Positions 1-10,622 of a stretch of 64,000 nucleotides of DNA are shown here, piece after piece. The position numbers and the translations under genes are program-made. The notes beneath the pieces are model-generated. The model had not been told where the DNA came from. It was given only the letters and a program-made list of their open reading frames with translations, and ran no database searches. The stretch comes from Vibrio sp. SCSIO 43135. Lineage in GTDB: Bacteria > Pseudomonadota > Gammaproteobacteria > Enterobacterales > Vibrionaceae. Location: NCBI RefSeq assembly GCF_023716665.1, contig NZ_CP071859.1, positions 62,001 to 126,000 on the forward strand. Reading direction: 5' to 3'. The stretch's first letter is position 1. Every line of letters begins with the position of its first letter.

Positions 1-341
1 TCTTCAGCGCGCTTAGCGATAGAGCGAGGGTCGCGATCGTAGCCTTGCATTGTTGCAGGCTCAAGGATGTCACAACGTACGTTTAGTGTTGCGTCTTCAG
101 TGAATGGGTCAAGAACAGCAGATGATGCGTCTGGCATCATTACCATGTCTGACTCGTTAATACCTTTCCAGCCAGCAACTGATGAACCGTCGAACATCTT
201 ACCTTCTTCAAAGAAGTCTGCGTCAACTTGGTGAGCAGGGATAGATACGTGCTGCTCTTTACCTTTAGTATCAGTAAAGCGTAGGTCAACAAACTTAACT
301 TCGTTTTCTTGGATCAGCGATAGAACGTTTTCTACTGACAT
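1..341 (-). CDS. glnA: Glutamine synthetase, 5' part (cut by window edge)
   Basis: The first 113 codons of type I glutamine synthetase are present; the rest lies off the left edge. The enzyme makes glutamine from glutamate, ammonia and ATP. The N-terminus ([10 protein letters not shown], then [19 protein letters not shown] and DILEP) matches the beta-Grasp domain of GlnA. The ATG at 341-339 is preceded by a strong AGGAGG-type ribosome site (349-355, reverse strand). The upstream sigma-54 promoter and NtrC sites fit nitrogen control. Identity is certain; completeness cannot be judged. Confidence 0.96.
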   Translation of the reverse strand, partial: MSVENVLSLIQENEVKFVDLRFTDTKGKEQHVSIPAHQVDADFFEEGKMFDGSSVAGWKGINESDMVMMPDASSAVLDPFTEDATLNVRCDILEPATMQGYDRDPRSIAKRAE

Positions 342-446
342 CTTGGATAACCTCCAGTGTTATTAAAGCGGTAATAGCCCGATTCGGGTGAATCCAGCAT
401 TGATTAATTTCATTTCAATCTTATTAATCGATGCTATTTCTCATAA

Positions 447-463
447 AGCCAAAATCGTGCCAA
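447..463 (-). promoter_or_regulatory. Sigma-54 (-24/-12) promoter of glnA
   Basis: On the reverse strand the bases read TTGGCACGATTTTGGCT. This matches the sigma-54 consensus YTGGCACG-R-N3-TTGCW with a single mismatch in the -12 element. It sits about 105 bp upstream of the glnA start, as expected for nitrogen-regulated glnA promoters. Confidence 0.85.
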
Positions 464-545
464 AAAAATTAATCCATTAATTTCAATGTATTAAGCTGTT
501 TGTGGTGTTTTTGGTGCGTTCTGGTGCACCAAAATGATCTCTTTC

Positions 546-562
546 TGCACTTTATTGGTGCA
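546..562. promoter_or_regulatory. NtrC (GlnG) enhancer site
   Basis: TGCACT-TTATT-GGTGCA matches the NtrC consensus TGCACC-N5-GGTGCA with one mismatch. It lies about 85-100 bp upstream of the sigma-54 promoter, the usual enhancer distance. TGCACC half-sites flank it at 525-530 and 575-580, so several dimers may bind. The remaining spacer (362-841) holds only the divergent glnA and typA promoter regions; I see no other gene in it. Confidence 0.7.
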
Positions 563-841
563 AATGTTGATTGCTGCACCAATATGACTCAAACACCGCA
601 TACCATTCAGCCTTTCTTTGCTGACTATGTCAATCGTATTTCTGTGTACCTGATTCGAGTTTGTTCCAAATCAACTCCTCGCCTAGTCTTAAAACAGACG
701 AAAACTGCCGTGATAGATCACATATTTCTAGGTTTTTCGCTAGAATCTGGTACATTACGGTCGTTTTTTTAATCAAATAGGCAGTGCTCGTTAAATGTTC
801 GGTTTAAGAGGGCTGCTTCTTTTATAAGTGAATCTAAATCC

Positions 842-2671
842 ATGGCTACTCCACAGATTGATAAATTAAGAAATATCGCGATCATCGCGCACGTTGACCA
901 CGGTAAAACAACACTGGTTGATAAACTACTACAGCAATCAGGTACCCTTGAGTCTCGCGGTGAAACTGAAGAGCGAGTCATGGACTCGAACGACATCGAG
1001 AAAGAACGTGGTATCACCATCCTTGCTAAAAACACAGCAATTAACTGGAACGATTACCGTATCAACATCGTAGATACTCCGGGACACGCGGACTTCGGTG
1101 GTGAAGTAGAACGTATCATGTCGATGGTAGATTCTGTGCTTCTTATTGTTGACGCAGTTGATGGCCCAATGCCACAAACGCGCTTTGTAACGCAAAAAGC
1201 TTTTGCTCATGGCCTAAAGCCAATCGTTGTTATCAACAAGATCGACCGCCCAGGCGCACGTCCTGATTGGGTAATGGACCAAGTATTCGATCTATTCGAT
1301 AACCTAGGCGCAACTGACGAACAGTTAGACTTTAAAGTCGTTTACGCTTCAGCTCTTAACGGTTGGGCTTCTCTAGAAGAAGGCGAAACTGGCGAAGACA
1401 TGGAACCACTATTCGAAACTATCGTTGAAGAAGTGGCGGCGCCAGAAGTTGACCTAGACGGTCCTCTACAGATGCAAGTTTCTCAGCTTGATTACAGCTC
1501 TTACGTTGGTGTTATCGGTGTTGCTCGTGTGACTCGTGGTAGCGTTAAGCCAAATCAGCAAGTAACTGTAGTGAGCGCTGATGGCAAAACTCGTAACGGT
1601 AAAGTGGGTACTGTAATGGGTTACCTTGGTCTAGAGCGTCACGACGTTGAGCAAGCGAATGCAGGTGACATCGTTGCAATCACAGGTCTTGGTGAGCTGA
1701 AAATCTCAGACACTATCTGTGCGCAAAACCAAGTTGAAGCACTACCAGCACTTTCTGTTGATGAACCAACAGTAACCATGACGTTCCAAGTAAACACGTC
1801 TCCGTTTGCGGGTAAAGAAGGTAAATTCGTAACCTCACGTAACATCCTAGAGCGCCTAGAAAAAGAGCTAGTACACAACGTAGCACTGCGTGTTGAGCAA
1901 CTCGATGATCCAGACAAATTCCGCGTTTCAGGTCGTGGTGAGCTTCACCTATCGATCTTGATCGAAAACATGCGTCGTGAAGGTTTCGAACTTGCGGTAT
2001 CTCGCCCTGAAGTAATCATCAAAGAAGAAGATGGCCAGCTAATGGAACCGTACGAAACGGTAACCATCGATGTGCTAGAAGAGCACCAAGGCGGCATCAT
2101 GGAGAACATCGGTCTGCGTAAAGGTGAGCTAACTGATATGGCTCCTGATGGCAAAGGTCGTGTACGTATGGACTTCATCATGCCATCTCGCGGCTTGATC
2201 GGCTTCCAAACTGAATTCATGACGCTAACATCTGGCTCTGGCCTGCTTTACCATACATTCGATCACTACGGTCCACACAAAGGTGGCGAAATTGGTCAAC
2301 GTATCAACGGCGTACTGATTTCTAACGGCATGGGTAAAGCGCTAACTAACGCACTATTCAACCTACAAGAGCGTGGCCGTATGTTTATTGGCCATGGTGT
2401 TGAAGTGTACGAAGGCATGGTTGTTGGTATCCACAGCCGTGACAACGACTTAACGGTTAACGTACTAAAAGGTAAGCAGCTAACCAACGTTCGTGCGTCA
2501 GGTACGGATGATGCACAGGTTCTTACTCCGCCAATCATCATGACGCTAGAGCAAGCACTAGAATTCATCGATGATGACGAGCTAGTAGAAGTAACTCCAG
2601 AGAGCATCCGTATTCGTAAGAAATTCCTAACGGAAAGTGATCGTAAGCGTGCATCACGCGGAGCGAAGTAA
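842..2671 (+). CDS. typA: Ribosome-dependent GTPase TypA/BipA
   Basis: Translational GTPase of the EF-G/LepA superfamily that binds 70S ribosomes and helps 50S assembly and growth at low temperature. The G1 motif AHVDHGKTT is at residues 16-24, followed by the switch region ERGITI, G3 [11 protein letters not shown] and G4 NKIDRP. The BipA-specific C-terminal domain follows, with [11 protein letters not shown] and [16 protein letters not shown]. Its 609 residues match the family length. It is divergent from glnA, the arrangement seen in E. coli. The ribosome site is weak. A hairpin terminator follows. Confidence 0.97.
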   Translation: MATPQIDKLRNIAIIAHVDHGKTTLVDKLLQQSGTLESRGETEERVMDSNDIEKERGITILAKNTAINWNDYRINIVDTPGHADFGGEVERIMSMVDSVLLIVDAVDGPMPQTRFVTQKAFAHGLKPIVVINKIDRPGARPDWVMDQVFDLFDNLGATDEQLDFKVVYASALNGWASLEEGETGEDMEPLFETIVEEVAAPEVDLDGPLQMQVSQLDYSSYVGVIGVARVTRGSVKPNQQVTVVSADGKTRNGKVGTVMGYLGLERHDVEQANAGDIVAITGLGELKISDTICAQNQVEALPALSVDEPTVTMTFQVNTSPFAGKEGKFVTSRNILERLEKELVHNVALRVEQLDDPDKFRVSGRGELHLSILIENMRREGFELAVSRPEVIIKEEDGQLMEPYETVTIDVLEEHQGGIMENIGLRKGELTDMAPDGKGRVRMDFIMPSRGLIGFQTEFMTLTSGSGLLYHTFDHYGPHKGGEIGQRINGVLISNGMGKALTNALFNLQERGRMFIGHGVEVYEGMVVGIHSRDNDLTVNVLKGKQLTNVRASGTDDAQVLTPPIIMTLEQALEFIDDDELVEVTPESIRIRKKFLTESDRKRASRGAK

Positions 2672-2703
2672 TCTCTAGTTAGGTTGATTTCGTGATTAGA
2701 TTG

Positions 2704-2735
2704 AAGGGTGAGAGGGAAACTTCTCACCCTTTTTT
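2704..2735 (+). terminator. Rho-independent terminator of typA
   Basis: AAGGGTGAGA (2704-2713) pairs with TCTCACCCTT (2722-2731) around an 8-base loop, followed by a T run. It lies 33 bases after the typA stop. Confidence 0.9.
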
Positions 2736-2758
2736 ATTGACTCAATATGAGCAAATAG

Positions 2759-3292
2759 ATGAAGCCATTTATTATTTCAGGTGGTCCTGGTGCGGGGAAA
2801 ACCACACTCATTAATGCACTAAGTGATAGAGGCTATACGACATTTGAGGAAGCCTCGAGAACGTTGATAGAGCAGCAGAGCCGGTTAGAACACGGAATTT
2901 TGCCTTGGCACGACTTAGCGGCTTTTGCCAAACTGTGTTTTGAGTTGATGAGTGAGCAAAAACAGAGCGCTCTTGTGGTGCAGGTGCCAAGCTTTATGGA
3001 TCGTGCTATCCCTGATGTCTGCGCCTATTTAACCCAAGCAGGTATCGATATACCTTCGCACTATATAGATGCATGCCAAGGGTACCAAACGGTGGCGTTT
3101 TTATGTCGTCCAGAAGCCTCTATATATGTGCAAGATGAGGTGCGCCCTTACCCGTTTACGCAAGCTTTAGACATTCACAAACAACTTCACCACACATACC
3201 TCAACCTAGGCTTTCAAGTGGTAGAGGTACCTTGGGGCTGCATTGAACAGCGCACCTTATTCATTGATAATCATGTACAATCACTAGATTAG
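2759..3292 (+). CDS. AAA-type P-loop NTPase (AAA_28-like), function unknown
   Basis: A 177-residue protein that starts almost directly with a Walker A loop (SGGPGAGKTT, residues 7-16). It then has a FEEASRTLIEQ segment typical of small stand-alone AAA_28 ATPases of unknown role, and an aspartate in FMDRAIPD that could serve Walker B or the lid. It lies between the typA terminator and yihY on the same strand. No substrate can be named. It could be a nucleotide or nucleoside kinase-like enzyme, but nothing visible decides this. Confidence 0.75.
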   Translation: MKPFIISGGPGAGKTTLINALSDRGYTTFEEASRTLIEQQSRLEHGILPWHDLAAFAKLCFELMSEQKQSALVVQVPSFMDRAIPDVCAYLTQAGIDIPSHYIDACQGYQTVAFLCRPEASIYVQDEVRPYPFTQALDIHKQLHHTYLNLGFQVVEVPWGCIEQRTLFIDNHVQSLD

Positions 3293-3380
3293 GGCATTGA
3301 ATTCATTCTGTGAGATGATAGATGACCAAAGGGATTGTTAGGCTTGCTTGGCCAGACCATGAGATCAAGGATTGAAGTAC

Positions 3381-4313
3381 ATGCTACCGAAAGCACCATT
3401 CGAGTGGCCCCCAGCCATCACCACTACGGTACACTTTTTTCGCTATTTATTGGCGCGGATGAAACATGACCGCGTTAACGTCAATGCCGGTTATCTAGCG
3501 TATATCACTTTGCTGTCGATTGTTCCTATGTTGACGGTACTTCTCTCTGTCCTTTCTTCTGTGTCGGTATTTTCAGATGCAGGGGAAGTGATTCAAGATT
3601 TTGTGATTACTCACTTTGTGCCAGCTGCTGGTGATGCGGTTCGTGCAGCGCTTATTGAGTTTGTCGCGAATACCGGAAAAATGACCGCGGTAGGTAGTGT
3701 GTTCTTATTTGTCGCAGCGTTAATGTTGATCTCAAATATCGACTCGAACCTTAACTATATCTGGCGAGTGACTCACAAACGTCGGGCAGTGTTCTCGTTT
3801 TCTATGTACTGGATGGTGCTTACCTTGGGCCCGCTGTTAGTCGGTACCAGCATTGCTGCTACTTCTTACATTACGTCGTTAAAAATACTAGAAAGCGATG
3901 CGGTTTCTGGGGTGTATAACTTATTACTTCGCTGGTTACCTTTCTTGCTGTCCTTTTTTGCTTTTGTGGGGTTGTATCTGATTGTTCCTAACAAAAAAGT
4001 ACGCTTTCGCCATGCGATGTTGGGGGCGATTGTAGCTGCGATCTTGTTTGAGTTGAGCAAAAAAGGCTTTGCTGCCTACATTACTCAGTTCCCTTCTTAC
4101 CAGCTGATTTATGGCGCGTTGGCGGCGATTCCTATTTTGTTTGTGTGGGTGTATTTGTGCTGGCTAATCGTGTTGATTGGTGCAGAAGTGACAGCCGCAA
4201 TGGGCGAGAGGTCACACTGGAGTCAAGAGCCGGACATGGTACACTCTAGCCAACGTAACCCAGAGCAATCGATAGGAAGTTGTAGTGATCGCACTGATTC
4301 AAAGAGTGAGTGA
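3381..4313 (+). CDS. yihY: YihY/BrkB-family integral membrane protein (UPF0761)
   Basis: Inner-membrane protein of the YihY/BrkB family, whose molecular function is not settled. About six hydrophobic segments are visible between residues 30 and 270. Family motifs include [30 protein letters not shown] and the late segment [19 protein letters not shown]. The ATG at 3381 is chosen because AAGGA at 3367-3371 is well spaced for it; an in-frame TTG at 3372 lies too close. The 3' end overlaps dtd by 29 bp, so the two are probably translationally coupled. Confidence 0.92.
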   Translation: MLPKAPFEWPPAITTTVHFFRYLLARMKHDRVNVNAGYLAYITLLSIVPMLTVLLSVLSSVSVFSDAGEVIQDFVITHFVPAAGDAVRAALIEFVANTGKMTAVGSVFLFVAALMLISNIDSNLNYIWRVTHKRRAVFSFSMYWMVLTLGPLLVGTSIAATSYITSLKILESDAVSGVYNLLLRWLPFLLSFFAFVGLYLIVPNKKVRFRHAMLGAIVAAILFELSKKGFAAYITQFPSYQLIYGALAAIPILFVWVYLCWLIVLIGAEVTAAMGERSHWSQEPDMVHSSQRNPEQSIGSCSDRTDSKSE

Positions 4314-4719
4314 AGCCGCGGTAAAAGTGGACGGTGAAGTCGTTGGGCAGATAGACAAAGGTCTACTTGTATTACTTGGCGTAGAAAAAGACGATGATGA
4401 AGCGAAAGCGAAACGTCTTATGGAGCGTGTCACCACGTATCGTGTATTCGAAGATGAAGCTGGCAAGATGAACCTGAATGTTCAACAAGTGAACGGAAAG
4501 GTGTTGGTGGTGTCTCAATTTACATTACCAGCAGATACCAAAAAAGGGACTCGCGCTGGTTTTTCACGCGGTGCTCATCCTGCAGATGCGGAGCGTTTGT
4601 ACGAGTATTTTGCCGAGCAGTGCGAAGGCGTCTTGCCAACGGAACGTGGTCAATTTGCAGCGGACATGAAAGTATCGCTGGTTAATGATGGCCCAGTGAC
4701 GTTTTGGTTGCAGGTTTAA
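4285..4719 (+). CDS. dtd: D-aminoacyl-tRNA deacylase
   Basis: Hydrolyses D-amino acids, and mischarged glycine, from tRNA, a chiral proofreading step in translation. The protein begins [11 protein letters not shown] and carries the family hallmarks SQFTLPAD and the C-terminal [12 protein letters not shown] (the NxGPVT element). Its 144 residues match E. coli Dtd. The start codon is GTG and lies inside the end of yihY, as in E. coli where yihY and dtd are adjacent. Confidence 0.97.
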   Translation: MIALIQRVSEAAVKVDGEVVGQIDKGLLVLLGVEKDDDEAKAKRLMERVTTYRVFEDEAGKMNLNVQQVNGKVLVVSQFTLPADTKKGTRAGFSRGAHPADAERLYEYFAEQCEGVLPTERGQFAADMKVSLVNDGPVTFWLQV

Positions 4720-4789
4720 TAAAGGAATAAGCGCTGGTTGCATAAAGCATTGATACAAGCTAAGCGGCTAGGCAATTAGGGATGAATTC

Positions 4790-5713
4790 ATGTTTAAACT
4801 GATTACGCCAAAAACAGATAACCAGCTTAATAAGTATTACCACTTTCGCTGGCAAATGCTAAGAGAGCCATGGCGTATGCCAATTGGTTCGGAGCGTGAC
4901 GAATACGACCCAATGAGTCACCATCGAATGATTGTGGATGGTCGTGGTCGCCCTATGGCGATTGGTCGCCTGTATATTACTCCCGATAACGAAGGTCAGA
5001 TCCGCTATATGGCGGTGAAAAGCAATCGCCGCAGCAAAGGTATGGGCTCATTGGTGCTAGTGGCGCTAGAATCACTGGCGCGCCAGGAAGGAGCGAAGCG
5101 TTTAGTTTGTAATGCGCGTGAAGATGCGATCTCTTTTTACGAAAAAAATGAGTTTGAACCGCGTGGTGAACTGAATGATCAACGTGGCCCGGTTAGACAC
5201 CAGCAGATGGTGAAGCAACTTGACCCTATGGCCAATGTACTGCGAAAGCCTGAATGGTGTACTGAACTGCAAGAGCGCTGGGAAAACCAGATCCCAATCA
5301 GTGACAAAATGGGTATCAAGATTAACCAGTATACGGGTTATCAGTTTGAGTGTGGTGCACAGTTAAACCCAAACCTTAACCCACACAACACTATGTTCGC
5401 AGGATCTGCGTTTACTTTGGCAACCCTTACCGGCTGGGGGATGACTTGGCTGCTGCTGAAAGAGCGAGGCTTACAAGGTGATATTGTGCTGGCCGACAGT
5501 AAAATTCGCTATCGCCATCCGGTAGAGCAAAATCCAGTGGCCTCGACGTCCCTCGATGGAATTAGTGGTGACCTAGATAGGTTAGCCTCCGGTAGAAAAG
5601 CACGTATCGTAATTAACGTGACCATCTATAGTGGTGACAAGCCAGCGGTAGAGTTTGTCGGTACGTACATGCTATTGCCAAACTACAAGCAACGATTAAC
5701 TGCTGAGGCTTAG
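4790..5713 (+). CDS. yiiD: YiiD-type fusion: GNAT acetyltransferase plus thioesterase-like domain
   Basis: Two-domain protein of the E. coli YiiD (FabY/MadA) family. Residues about 1-150 are a GNAT fold with the acetyl-CoA loop (NRRSKGMGSLVL). Residues about 160-307 form a hotdog thioesterase-like domain (NPHNTMFAGSAFTLATLTGWG). In E. coli this protein has been linked to malonyl-ACP decarboxylation and a FabH-independent start of fatty-acid synthesis; the role here is inferred from the shared architecture. It follows dtd, as in enterobacteria. Its end overlaps the convergent AsmA-like gene by 4 bp. Confidence 0.88.
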   Translation: MFKLITPKTDNQLNKYYHFRWQMLREPWRMPIGSERDEYDPMSHHRMIVDGRGRPMAIGRLYITPDNEGQIRYMAVKSNRRSKGMGSLVLVALESLARQEGAKRLVCNAREDAISFYEKNEFEPRGELNDQRGPVRHQQMVKQLDPMANVLRKPEWCTELQERWENQIPISDKMGIKINQYTGYQFECGAQLNPNLNPHNTMFAGSAFTLATLTGWGMTWLLLKERGLQGDIVLADSKIRYRHPVEQNPVASTSLDGISGDLDRLASGRKARIVINVTIYSGDKPAVEFVGTYMLLPNYKQRLTAEA

Positions 5714-7641
5714 TCCACCGCTTCAGATGCTTTCTCTGAGCAGTTATCGGCAAACTGATTGATGCCAGACAGCACATTAGAAGTGACTGTCTGGCATTTT
5801 TGTTTGAGTTCTAGAGTGAGCGTTGCTTGCTCTGGGTTAACTAAGTCTAGCTCTCCCGAGAAGTTTGCGTTTAGCTCCGTCCCTTCAATATTCGTACTAG
5901 CGATCGTCACTCGCCCGCGATCGGCTTTTGCGTGAATGCTGGCGGAGTCTAAGGGTTGGAATAGAGTCCGATTGTGTTGTGATTGTTGTTCTTGTATCAC
6001 TAACAAGCTGTCTCTGAGTTTGAGATCGACTTGTCCCGAAAGAGAGTGGGCCAAAGCAGATTGATCTCCAGACAAGCCTTGTAGTTCTAATTCTAACTCA
6101 GCTAACCCATCTAGCTTGAATGGTAATAATTTGGTGTAGCTAAACAGTTCGGTCGGTAGCCCATCCCCATGAACGGAGAGCTGCCAAGGTGCGCTAGGCT
6201 GCTGCCTATCCCATTGGCCTGTTACGTCTAAATATCCTTGCTCTAAAGGAACAAAAAGCCTATCGACTTGCCACAAGCCTTGATGAGATTGAGCAGAAAA
6301 AATTGCCTGAGTCGCGCTGGTATCTCCATAGCTTAAGCTATTGGCAGATGCGCTAAGCTTTCCTTGCCAAAGCCCTAGTTTTCGCTCACGAATCAACTCA
6401 AGCTCTTTCCCTTCTACACTCACGCCAGAAAGCTGCCAATATGGTGATTGCTCCAATTGGATTATTTGGCTGCGATTAATTTCGAGAGCATCGACGATGA
6501 GGGTGTCGGGTTCACCTAGGTAATCAGAAATGAACTGAAGCGTATCTTCAGTATCTTCAAGCAGTTTAAGCCCGGTAAGCCTTAGCGTAGACAGATGAAT
6601 GTCAGAGGGGCTAAGGTGCCCTGATAGCTGCACTCGCCCTTGTAGGTAATCACTGTCGAAGTCTTCAATTTCTATCGTATCGGGTTTGAAATTGAGTGTC
6701 GCTGTTGGGCTGATGACCTTTTGTTGGCGCAACTCTATGCTTTCAGCATTAAACGATAAGTACGCCTCGGGTTGTTCCCAAGCCGATCTACTGAGCTCAA
6801 GGTTCTCTAGCGAAGCGTCTAGGTTAGTCAATGTCATGCCAGCAAAGCGAAAACTGCTACCTAGTATGTCCAGGCTGTTAATGTGGTAGATATTTGCCAG
6901 CCAAGGTGCAACGACGGGCTGAACTTGGCTTAAGACGTCGGTGTCAGGCTGAACTAGGTGGTTGATAGTGACATTAATCAGCGACCAACCTTGTGGAAAT
7001 TGTTCTGCTTGCCCTGAAATATCAGCCCCGCGCCAGCGGAAAGAGGCGCCATAAATGGTGCTGTTTTCCTGTTTTAGCTCCGCATCGATCAATAACGAGT
7101 TCAGAGCTTCGCCGTAGTAATAGATCTGTTCGGCTGAAAGCTGAATATCACCAAACGGAATGTGTTGCGTTGGCTTATCCCAATGTGGCTGCTTGATCTG
7201 TACATTAACTCCTCGTGCAACAACGTCTTGATTGGAGAAATCAAAGTTATTCAGTGCCAGTTGGTGCAGTTCAATATTATCTATGGGCAGCTTGGCAAGC
7301 TCCTGATCTTGTAGGCTTAGACCATCAATCAGTACGCTATCAATCTGCAGCTTGTTATCTTTGAAAAGTGAAGAGTTAAACCAAATATCTGTCTGTGGGA
7401 TGTAAATAGGATTGGAATTCGTTTGGAGTGTTAAGCCTTTAACCGTGAAGTGGAAAGGGGCTTGGTAGCGGACACTCTCAATCTGAACGTCATTGCCATA
7501 ACGTTGCTGGAGTAGATAGTTTGCTAGCTTGGCGGAATAAGGGGTTTGTGACACAGTAAACAGCGCTGCAATGCCGATCGCTATAACAATTATCACAACT
7601 GCTAATGCAGTCAGTAGTTTCTTAGCCAAAGCTCTAACCAA
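5710..7641 (-). CDS. AsmA-family envelope protein
   Basis: A 643-residue protein with one N-terminal membrane anchor (about residues 8-30) followed by a long periplasmic part of repeated beta-rich segments, typical of AsmA-like proteins that bridge the envelope. The N-terminal part (YSAKLANYLL, FHFTVKGLTLQT) fits the AsmA N domain. Two cysteines near the C-terminus (KQKCQ and DNCSE) could form a disulfide. The start codon appears to be TTG with AAGGA just upstream. AsmA relatives are implicated in lipid transport to the outer membrane; a specific role here is not shown. Confidence 0.75.
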   Translation of the reverse strand: MVRALAKKLLTALAVVIIVIAIGIAALFTVSQTPYSAKLANYLLQQRYGNDVQIESVRYQAPFHFTVKGLTLQTNSNPIYIPQTDIWFNSSLFKDNKLQIDSVLIDGLSLQDQELAKLPIDNIELHQLALNNFDFSNQDVVARGVNVQIKQPHWDKPTQHIPFGDIQLSAEQIYYYGEALNSLLIDAELKQENSTIYGASFRWRGADISGQAEQFPQGWSLINVTINHLVQPDTDVLSQVQPVVAPWLANIYHINSLDILGSSFRFAGMTLTNLDASLENLELSRSAWEQPEAYLSFNAESIELRQQKVISPTATLNFKPDTIEIEDFDSDYLQGRVQLSGHLSPSDIHLSTLRLTGLKLLEDTEDTLQFISDYLGEPDTLIVDALEINRSQIIQLEQSPYWQLSGVSVEGKELELIRERKLGLWQGKLSASANSLSYGDTSATQAIFSAQSHQGLWQVDRLFVPLEQGYLDVTGQWDRQQPSAPWQLSVHGDGLPTELFSYTKLLPFKLDGLAELELELQGLSGDQSALAHSLSGQVDLKLRDSLLVIQEQQSQHNRTLFQPLDSASIHAKADRGRVTIASTNIEGTELNANFSGELDLVNPEQATLTLELKQKCQTVTSNVLSGINQFADNCSEKASEAVD

Positions 7642-7691
7642 ATCCTTATGAGTGTGCTGTTAGCTTGAAACAAATGCTGCAACTGTTCAAT

Positions 7692-7718
7692 AAAAAAAGC
7701 CCCTCTTTAGAGGGGCTT
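7692..7718 (-). terminator. Terminator of pckA
   Basis: Perfect stem AGCCCCTC/GAGGGGCT around a short loop. The flanking A run becomes a T run on the reverse strand, just downstream of the pckA stop. Confidence 0.9.
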
Positions 7719-7752
7719 GTAGCATAGTTAACAGTTTTATCGCGTGTTGCGA

Positions 7753-9381
7753 TTAGTCTAGTTGAGGGCCTGCCGCAACCAGAGACTGACCTTCAGCATT
7801 ATCGGTGTATTTATCAAAGTTGTTGATAAAGCGACCCGCTAGATCTTTTGCTTTGCTTTCCCATTGTAGAGGGTCGGTGTAAGTATCACGTGGATCTAAG
7901 ATGTTAGGGTCAACATCATGTAGCGCCACTGGAACCTCTAGGTTAAAGATCGGGATGTGCTTAGTTTCCGCTTGCTCAATTGAGCCATCTAAAATGGCAT
8001 CAATGATCGCACGTGTATCTTGAATCGAGATACGCTTGCCGCTGCCATTCCAACCTGTGTTGACCAGGTAAGCTTCAGCACCAGCAGCTTCCATGCGTTT
8101 AACCAACACTTCTGCGTACTTAGTTGGATGCAGGGTTAGGAAAGCAGCACCAAAACAAGCTGAGAATGTTGGTGTTGGCTCTGTAATTCCACGCTCAGTG
8201 CCCGCAAGTTTTGCTGTAAAGCCTGATAGGAAGTGGTATTTGGTTTGCTCAGGTGTCAGCTTAGAAACTGGAGGTAATACACCAAATGCGTCTGCCGATA
8301 GGAAGATCACTTTATTTGCGTGACCGCCTTTTGATACAGGCTTAACGATGTTCTCAATGTGGTGAAGTGGGTAGGAAACACGAGTGTTTTCTGTTTTTGA
8401 ACCATCATCAAAGTCGATCGAACCGTCAGAACGAACGGTCACGTTCTCAAGAAGTGCATCGCGGCGGATTGCATTGTAAATATCAGGTTCAGCTTCTTTC
8501 GAAAGCTTGATGGTTTTTGCGTAGCAGCCACCTTCAAAGTTGAAGACACCATCGTCATCCCAGCCGTGCTCGTCATCACCAATTAGTGCGCGTTTAGGAT
8601 CGGTAGACAGGGTTGTTTTACCCGTACCCGATAAGCCGAAGAAGATCGCCACGTCGCCGTCTTGACCCATGTTAGCGCTACAGTGCATTGATGCGATGTC
8701 TTTAAGCGGAAGGAAGTAGTTCATCATTGCGAACATACCTTTCTTCATCTCACCACCGTACCAAGTACCACCAATAAGTTGCATGCGCTCAGTTAGGTTG
8801 AAGACAGTGAAGTTTTCAGAGTTCAGACCATGCTCTTCCCACTTCTCGTTAGTGCACTTAGCACCATTCATGACTACGAAATCAGGTTCGAACGTTGCTA
8901 GCTCTTCTTCCGTTGGACGAATGAACATGTTTTTCACGAAGTGCGCTTGCCAAGCGACTTCAGTAATGACACGAATGCTAAGGCGAGTATCAGGATTGGC
9001 ACCACAGTATCCGTCGATGACGAATACACGCTTGCCAGACAGTTGTTCAGTCACTTTCGCTTTAAGATCGTTCCATACTGCTTGGTCGATTGGCTTGTTA
9101 TCATTTTTCACCGCATCGGATGTCCACCACATGTGTTCTTCAGTAGTTGCGTCTTTAACGATGTATTTATCTTTTGGTGAGCGGCCAGTAAAAATACCAG
9201 TATCCACGGCGACGGCGCCTAGCTCTGTCACTACGCCTTTTTCGTAGCCTTCTAGATCAGCGCGAGTCTCTTCTTCGAACAGCATTTCGTAGCTAGGGTT
9301 ACGAATAACCTCTTTGACGTTTTGCAGCCCGTGCTTGGTAAGATCAATTGTTGCAGCCTTTGTATGTTCCATAACGGTCAT
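7753..9381 (-). CDS. pckA: Phosphoenolpyruvate carboxykinase (ATP)
   Basis: First committed step of gluconeogenesis: oxaloacetate plus ATP gives PEP, CO2 and ADP. The 542-residue protein has the substrate motif FTGRSPKDK, the kinase-1a P-loop [11 protein letters not shown] near residue 250, the metal-binding LIGDDEHGW and the adenine-binding [11 protein letters not shown]. Length matches the bacterial ATP-type enzyme. It is monocistronic, with a strong terminator downstream and a 335 bp upstream spacer that may hold a CRP-like site. Confidence 0.98.
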   Translation of the reverse strand: MTVMEHTKAATIDLTKHGLQNVKEVIRNPSYEMLFEEETRADLEGYEKGVVTELGAVAVDTGIFTGRSPKDKYIVKDATTEEHMWWTSDAVKNDNKPIDQAVWNDLKAKVTEQLSGKRVFVIDGYCGANPDTRLSIRVITEVAWQAHFVKNMFIRPTEEELATFEPDFVVMNGAKCTNEKWEEHGLNSENFTVFNLTERMQLIGGTWYGGEMKKGMFAMMNYFLPLKDIASMHCSANMGQDGDVAIFFGLSGTGKTTLSTDPKRALIGDDEHGWDDDGVFNFEGGCYAKTIKLSKEAEPDIYNAIRRDALLENVTVRSDGSIDFDDGSKTENTRVSYPLHHIENIVKPVSKGGHANKVIFLSADAFGVLPPVSKLTPEQTKYHFLSGFTAKLAGTERGITEPTPTFSACFGAAFLTLHPTKYAEVLVKRMEAAGAEAYLVNTGWNGSGKRISIQDTRAIIDAILDGSIEQAETKHIPIFNLEVPVALHDVDPNILDPRDTYTDPLQWESKAKDLAGRFINNFDKYTDNAEGQSLVAAGPQLD

Positions 9382-9564
9382 AGGTGCTCCTTATTAGGAT
9401 ATTTTGTAGGGATTTTGTAAGTATTTTTAATTTTTATATGCTCACCATGTTAGCAACGGGTCTTACGACAAACAGGGATATAGCTCAAAATATATCCATG
9501 ATTTTTGTGGGGTTTAAGCGTCCCGTCACATATTGGTACTGCTATTTTATCCCGCCCGCAAACC

Positions 9565-9580
9565 TTTGCGCTAGATCAAA
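9565..9580. promoter_or_regulatory. Possible CRP site upstream of pckA (weak)
   Basis: On the reverse strand the bases read TTTGATCTAGCGCAAA. This resembles TGTGA-N6-TCACA in the left half (TTTGA) and core but only weakly in the right half. CRP control of pckA is known in E. coli, so the site is plausible, but the match alone is poor. The rest of the 9382-9654 spacer shows no gene. Confidence 0.3.
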
Positions 9581-9654
9581 TGAATTATTAATATCAAAAA
9601 ATTAAGTACGCTATTCGGTCGCTTGTAGGCCTTGATTTGTCAGGCTTTGATCAC

Positions 9655-9684
9655 AAAAAAAGCCAACATAAAGTTGGCTTTTTC
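9655..9684 (-). terminator. Terminator downstream of hslO
   Basis: AAAAAGCCAAC (9657-9667) pairs with GTTGGCTTTTT (9673-9683) around a 5-base loop. T runs occur in both orientations. It ends the leftward hslR-hslO transcript. Confidence 0.88.
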
Positions 9685-9716
9685 TCAGTGCTAATTAGCT
9701 TGTTGTTTAAGGCGAA

Positions 9717-10592
9717 TTAATGCAGCGTATCGTTACCAGAGGATGCGTGACGGTAAAGCTCTTTGATCTCACCTTCATCGAACGAGTAATTCGTGCCACA
9801 GTAATCACAATGTAAAGAAACTGATCCTTCAGTGGCCAAAATGTCATAAATTTCATCTTGACTGACTGTGATGATTGCTGCGCCACTTCGCTCGCGTGAA
9901 CAACCACAATGGAATACGACAGGCTGTGGCTCAAACAAGCGCACTTTCTCTTGGTTGTACAAACGGTAAAGAAGTTCGTTTGCTTCAAGAGTGAATAGCT
10001 CTTCATCTTTCACTGTGTCGGTCAATTGCTCTAGATGCTCGAAGTCATCTGGGGAGCCTGTGCCGTCTGGCATGACTTGCAGTAGCATACCTGCTGCATG
10101 TGCTTTGCCTTCTACTTCACCTGTGCGAATCCAAATACGCGTTTTAAGCTGTTCAGAGTTAGCAAAGTAGCCTTCTAGAATAGAAGCGAGATCATCGCCT
10201 TCTAAACCAACGATACCTTGATAACGTTCGCCTTTCTTTGGCTCGATAGTGATTACTAAGTGGCCTTTGCCCATCAACTGAAGGATTGATGCATCATCAG
10301 CAATATCGCCATCCCAGCGAGCGACACCACGGATTTTCTGGTCGTGGTCGCCATTGATTACAGCCAGTGATACAGGGCCATCACCTTGCAGTTGCATAGT
10401 GATTGAACCTTCGAACTTCAGTGTGGCGGTAAGAAGGGTAGTTGAAACGAGTAGCTCACCGAGTAGTCTTTGAATTGCTACTGGGTATTCCTTGCTGGAA
10501 ATAATCTGTTGGTACGCTTCATCAACTTGTACCAACTCACCACGTACTGATAGGTCTTCAAATAAGTAGCGATTTAAAACGTTGTTTGCCAT
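9717..10592 (-). CDS. hslO: Redox-regulated holdase chaperone Hsp33
   Basis: Cytoplasmic chaperone switched on by oxidation plus heat. The N-terminal 200 residues form the Hsp33 core ([15 protein letters not shown]). The C-terminal zinc redox switch is intact, with C229-x-C231 and C262-x-x-C265. Its 291 residues match E. coli HslO. It sits 30 bp downstream of hslR on the same strand, so both are probably co-transcribed; the same pairing is found in E. coli. Confidence 0.97.
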   Translation of the reverse strand: MANNVLNRYLFEDLSVRGELVQVDEAYQQIISSKEYPVAIQRLLGELLVSTTLLTATLKFEGSITMQLQGDGPVSLAVINGDHDQKIRGVARWDGDIADDASILQLMGKGHLVITIEPKKGERYQGIVGLEGDDLASILEGYFANSEQLKTRIWIRTGEVEGKAHAAGMLLQVMPDGTGSPDDFEHLEQLTDTVKDEELFTLEANELLYRLYNQEKVRLFEPQPVVFHCGCSRERSGAAIITVSQDEIYDILATEGSVSLHCDYCGTNYSFDEGEIKELYRHASSGNDTLH

Positions 10593-10622
10593 CAGGCTAT
10601 TCCTCTCAAGAATGTGTGGAGC

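Noticed and set aside
500..772. 90-codon open frame between glnA and typA
   Set aside because: It runs through the NtrC sites and has no sensible ribosome site or recognisable protein.
9384..9605. 73-codon rightward open frame upstream of pckA
   Set aside because: It lies in the pckA promoter spacer, has no ribosome site or family resemblance, and begins next to the divergent pckA start.
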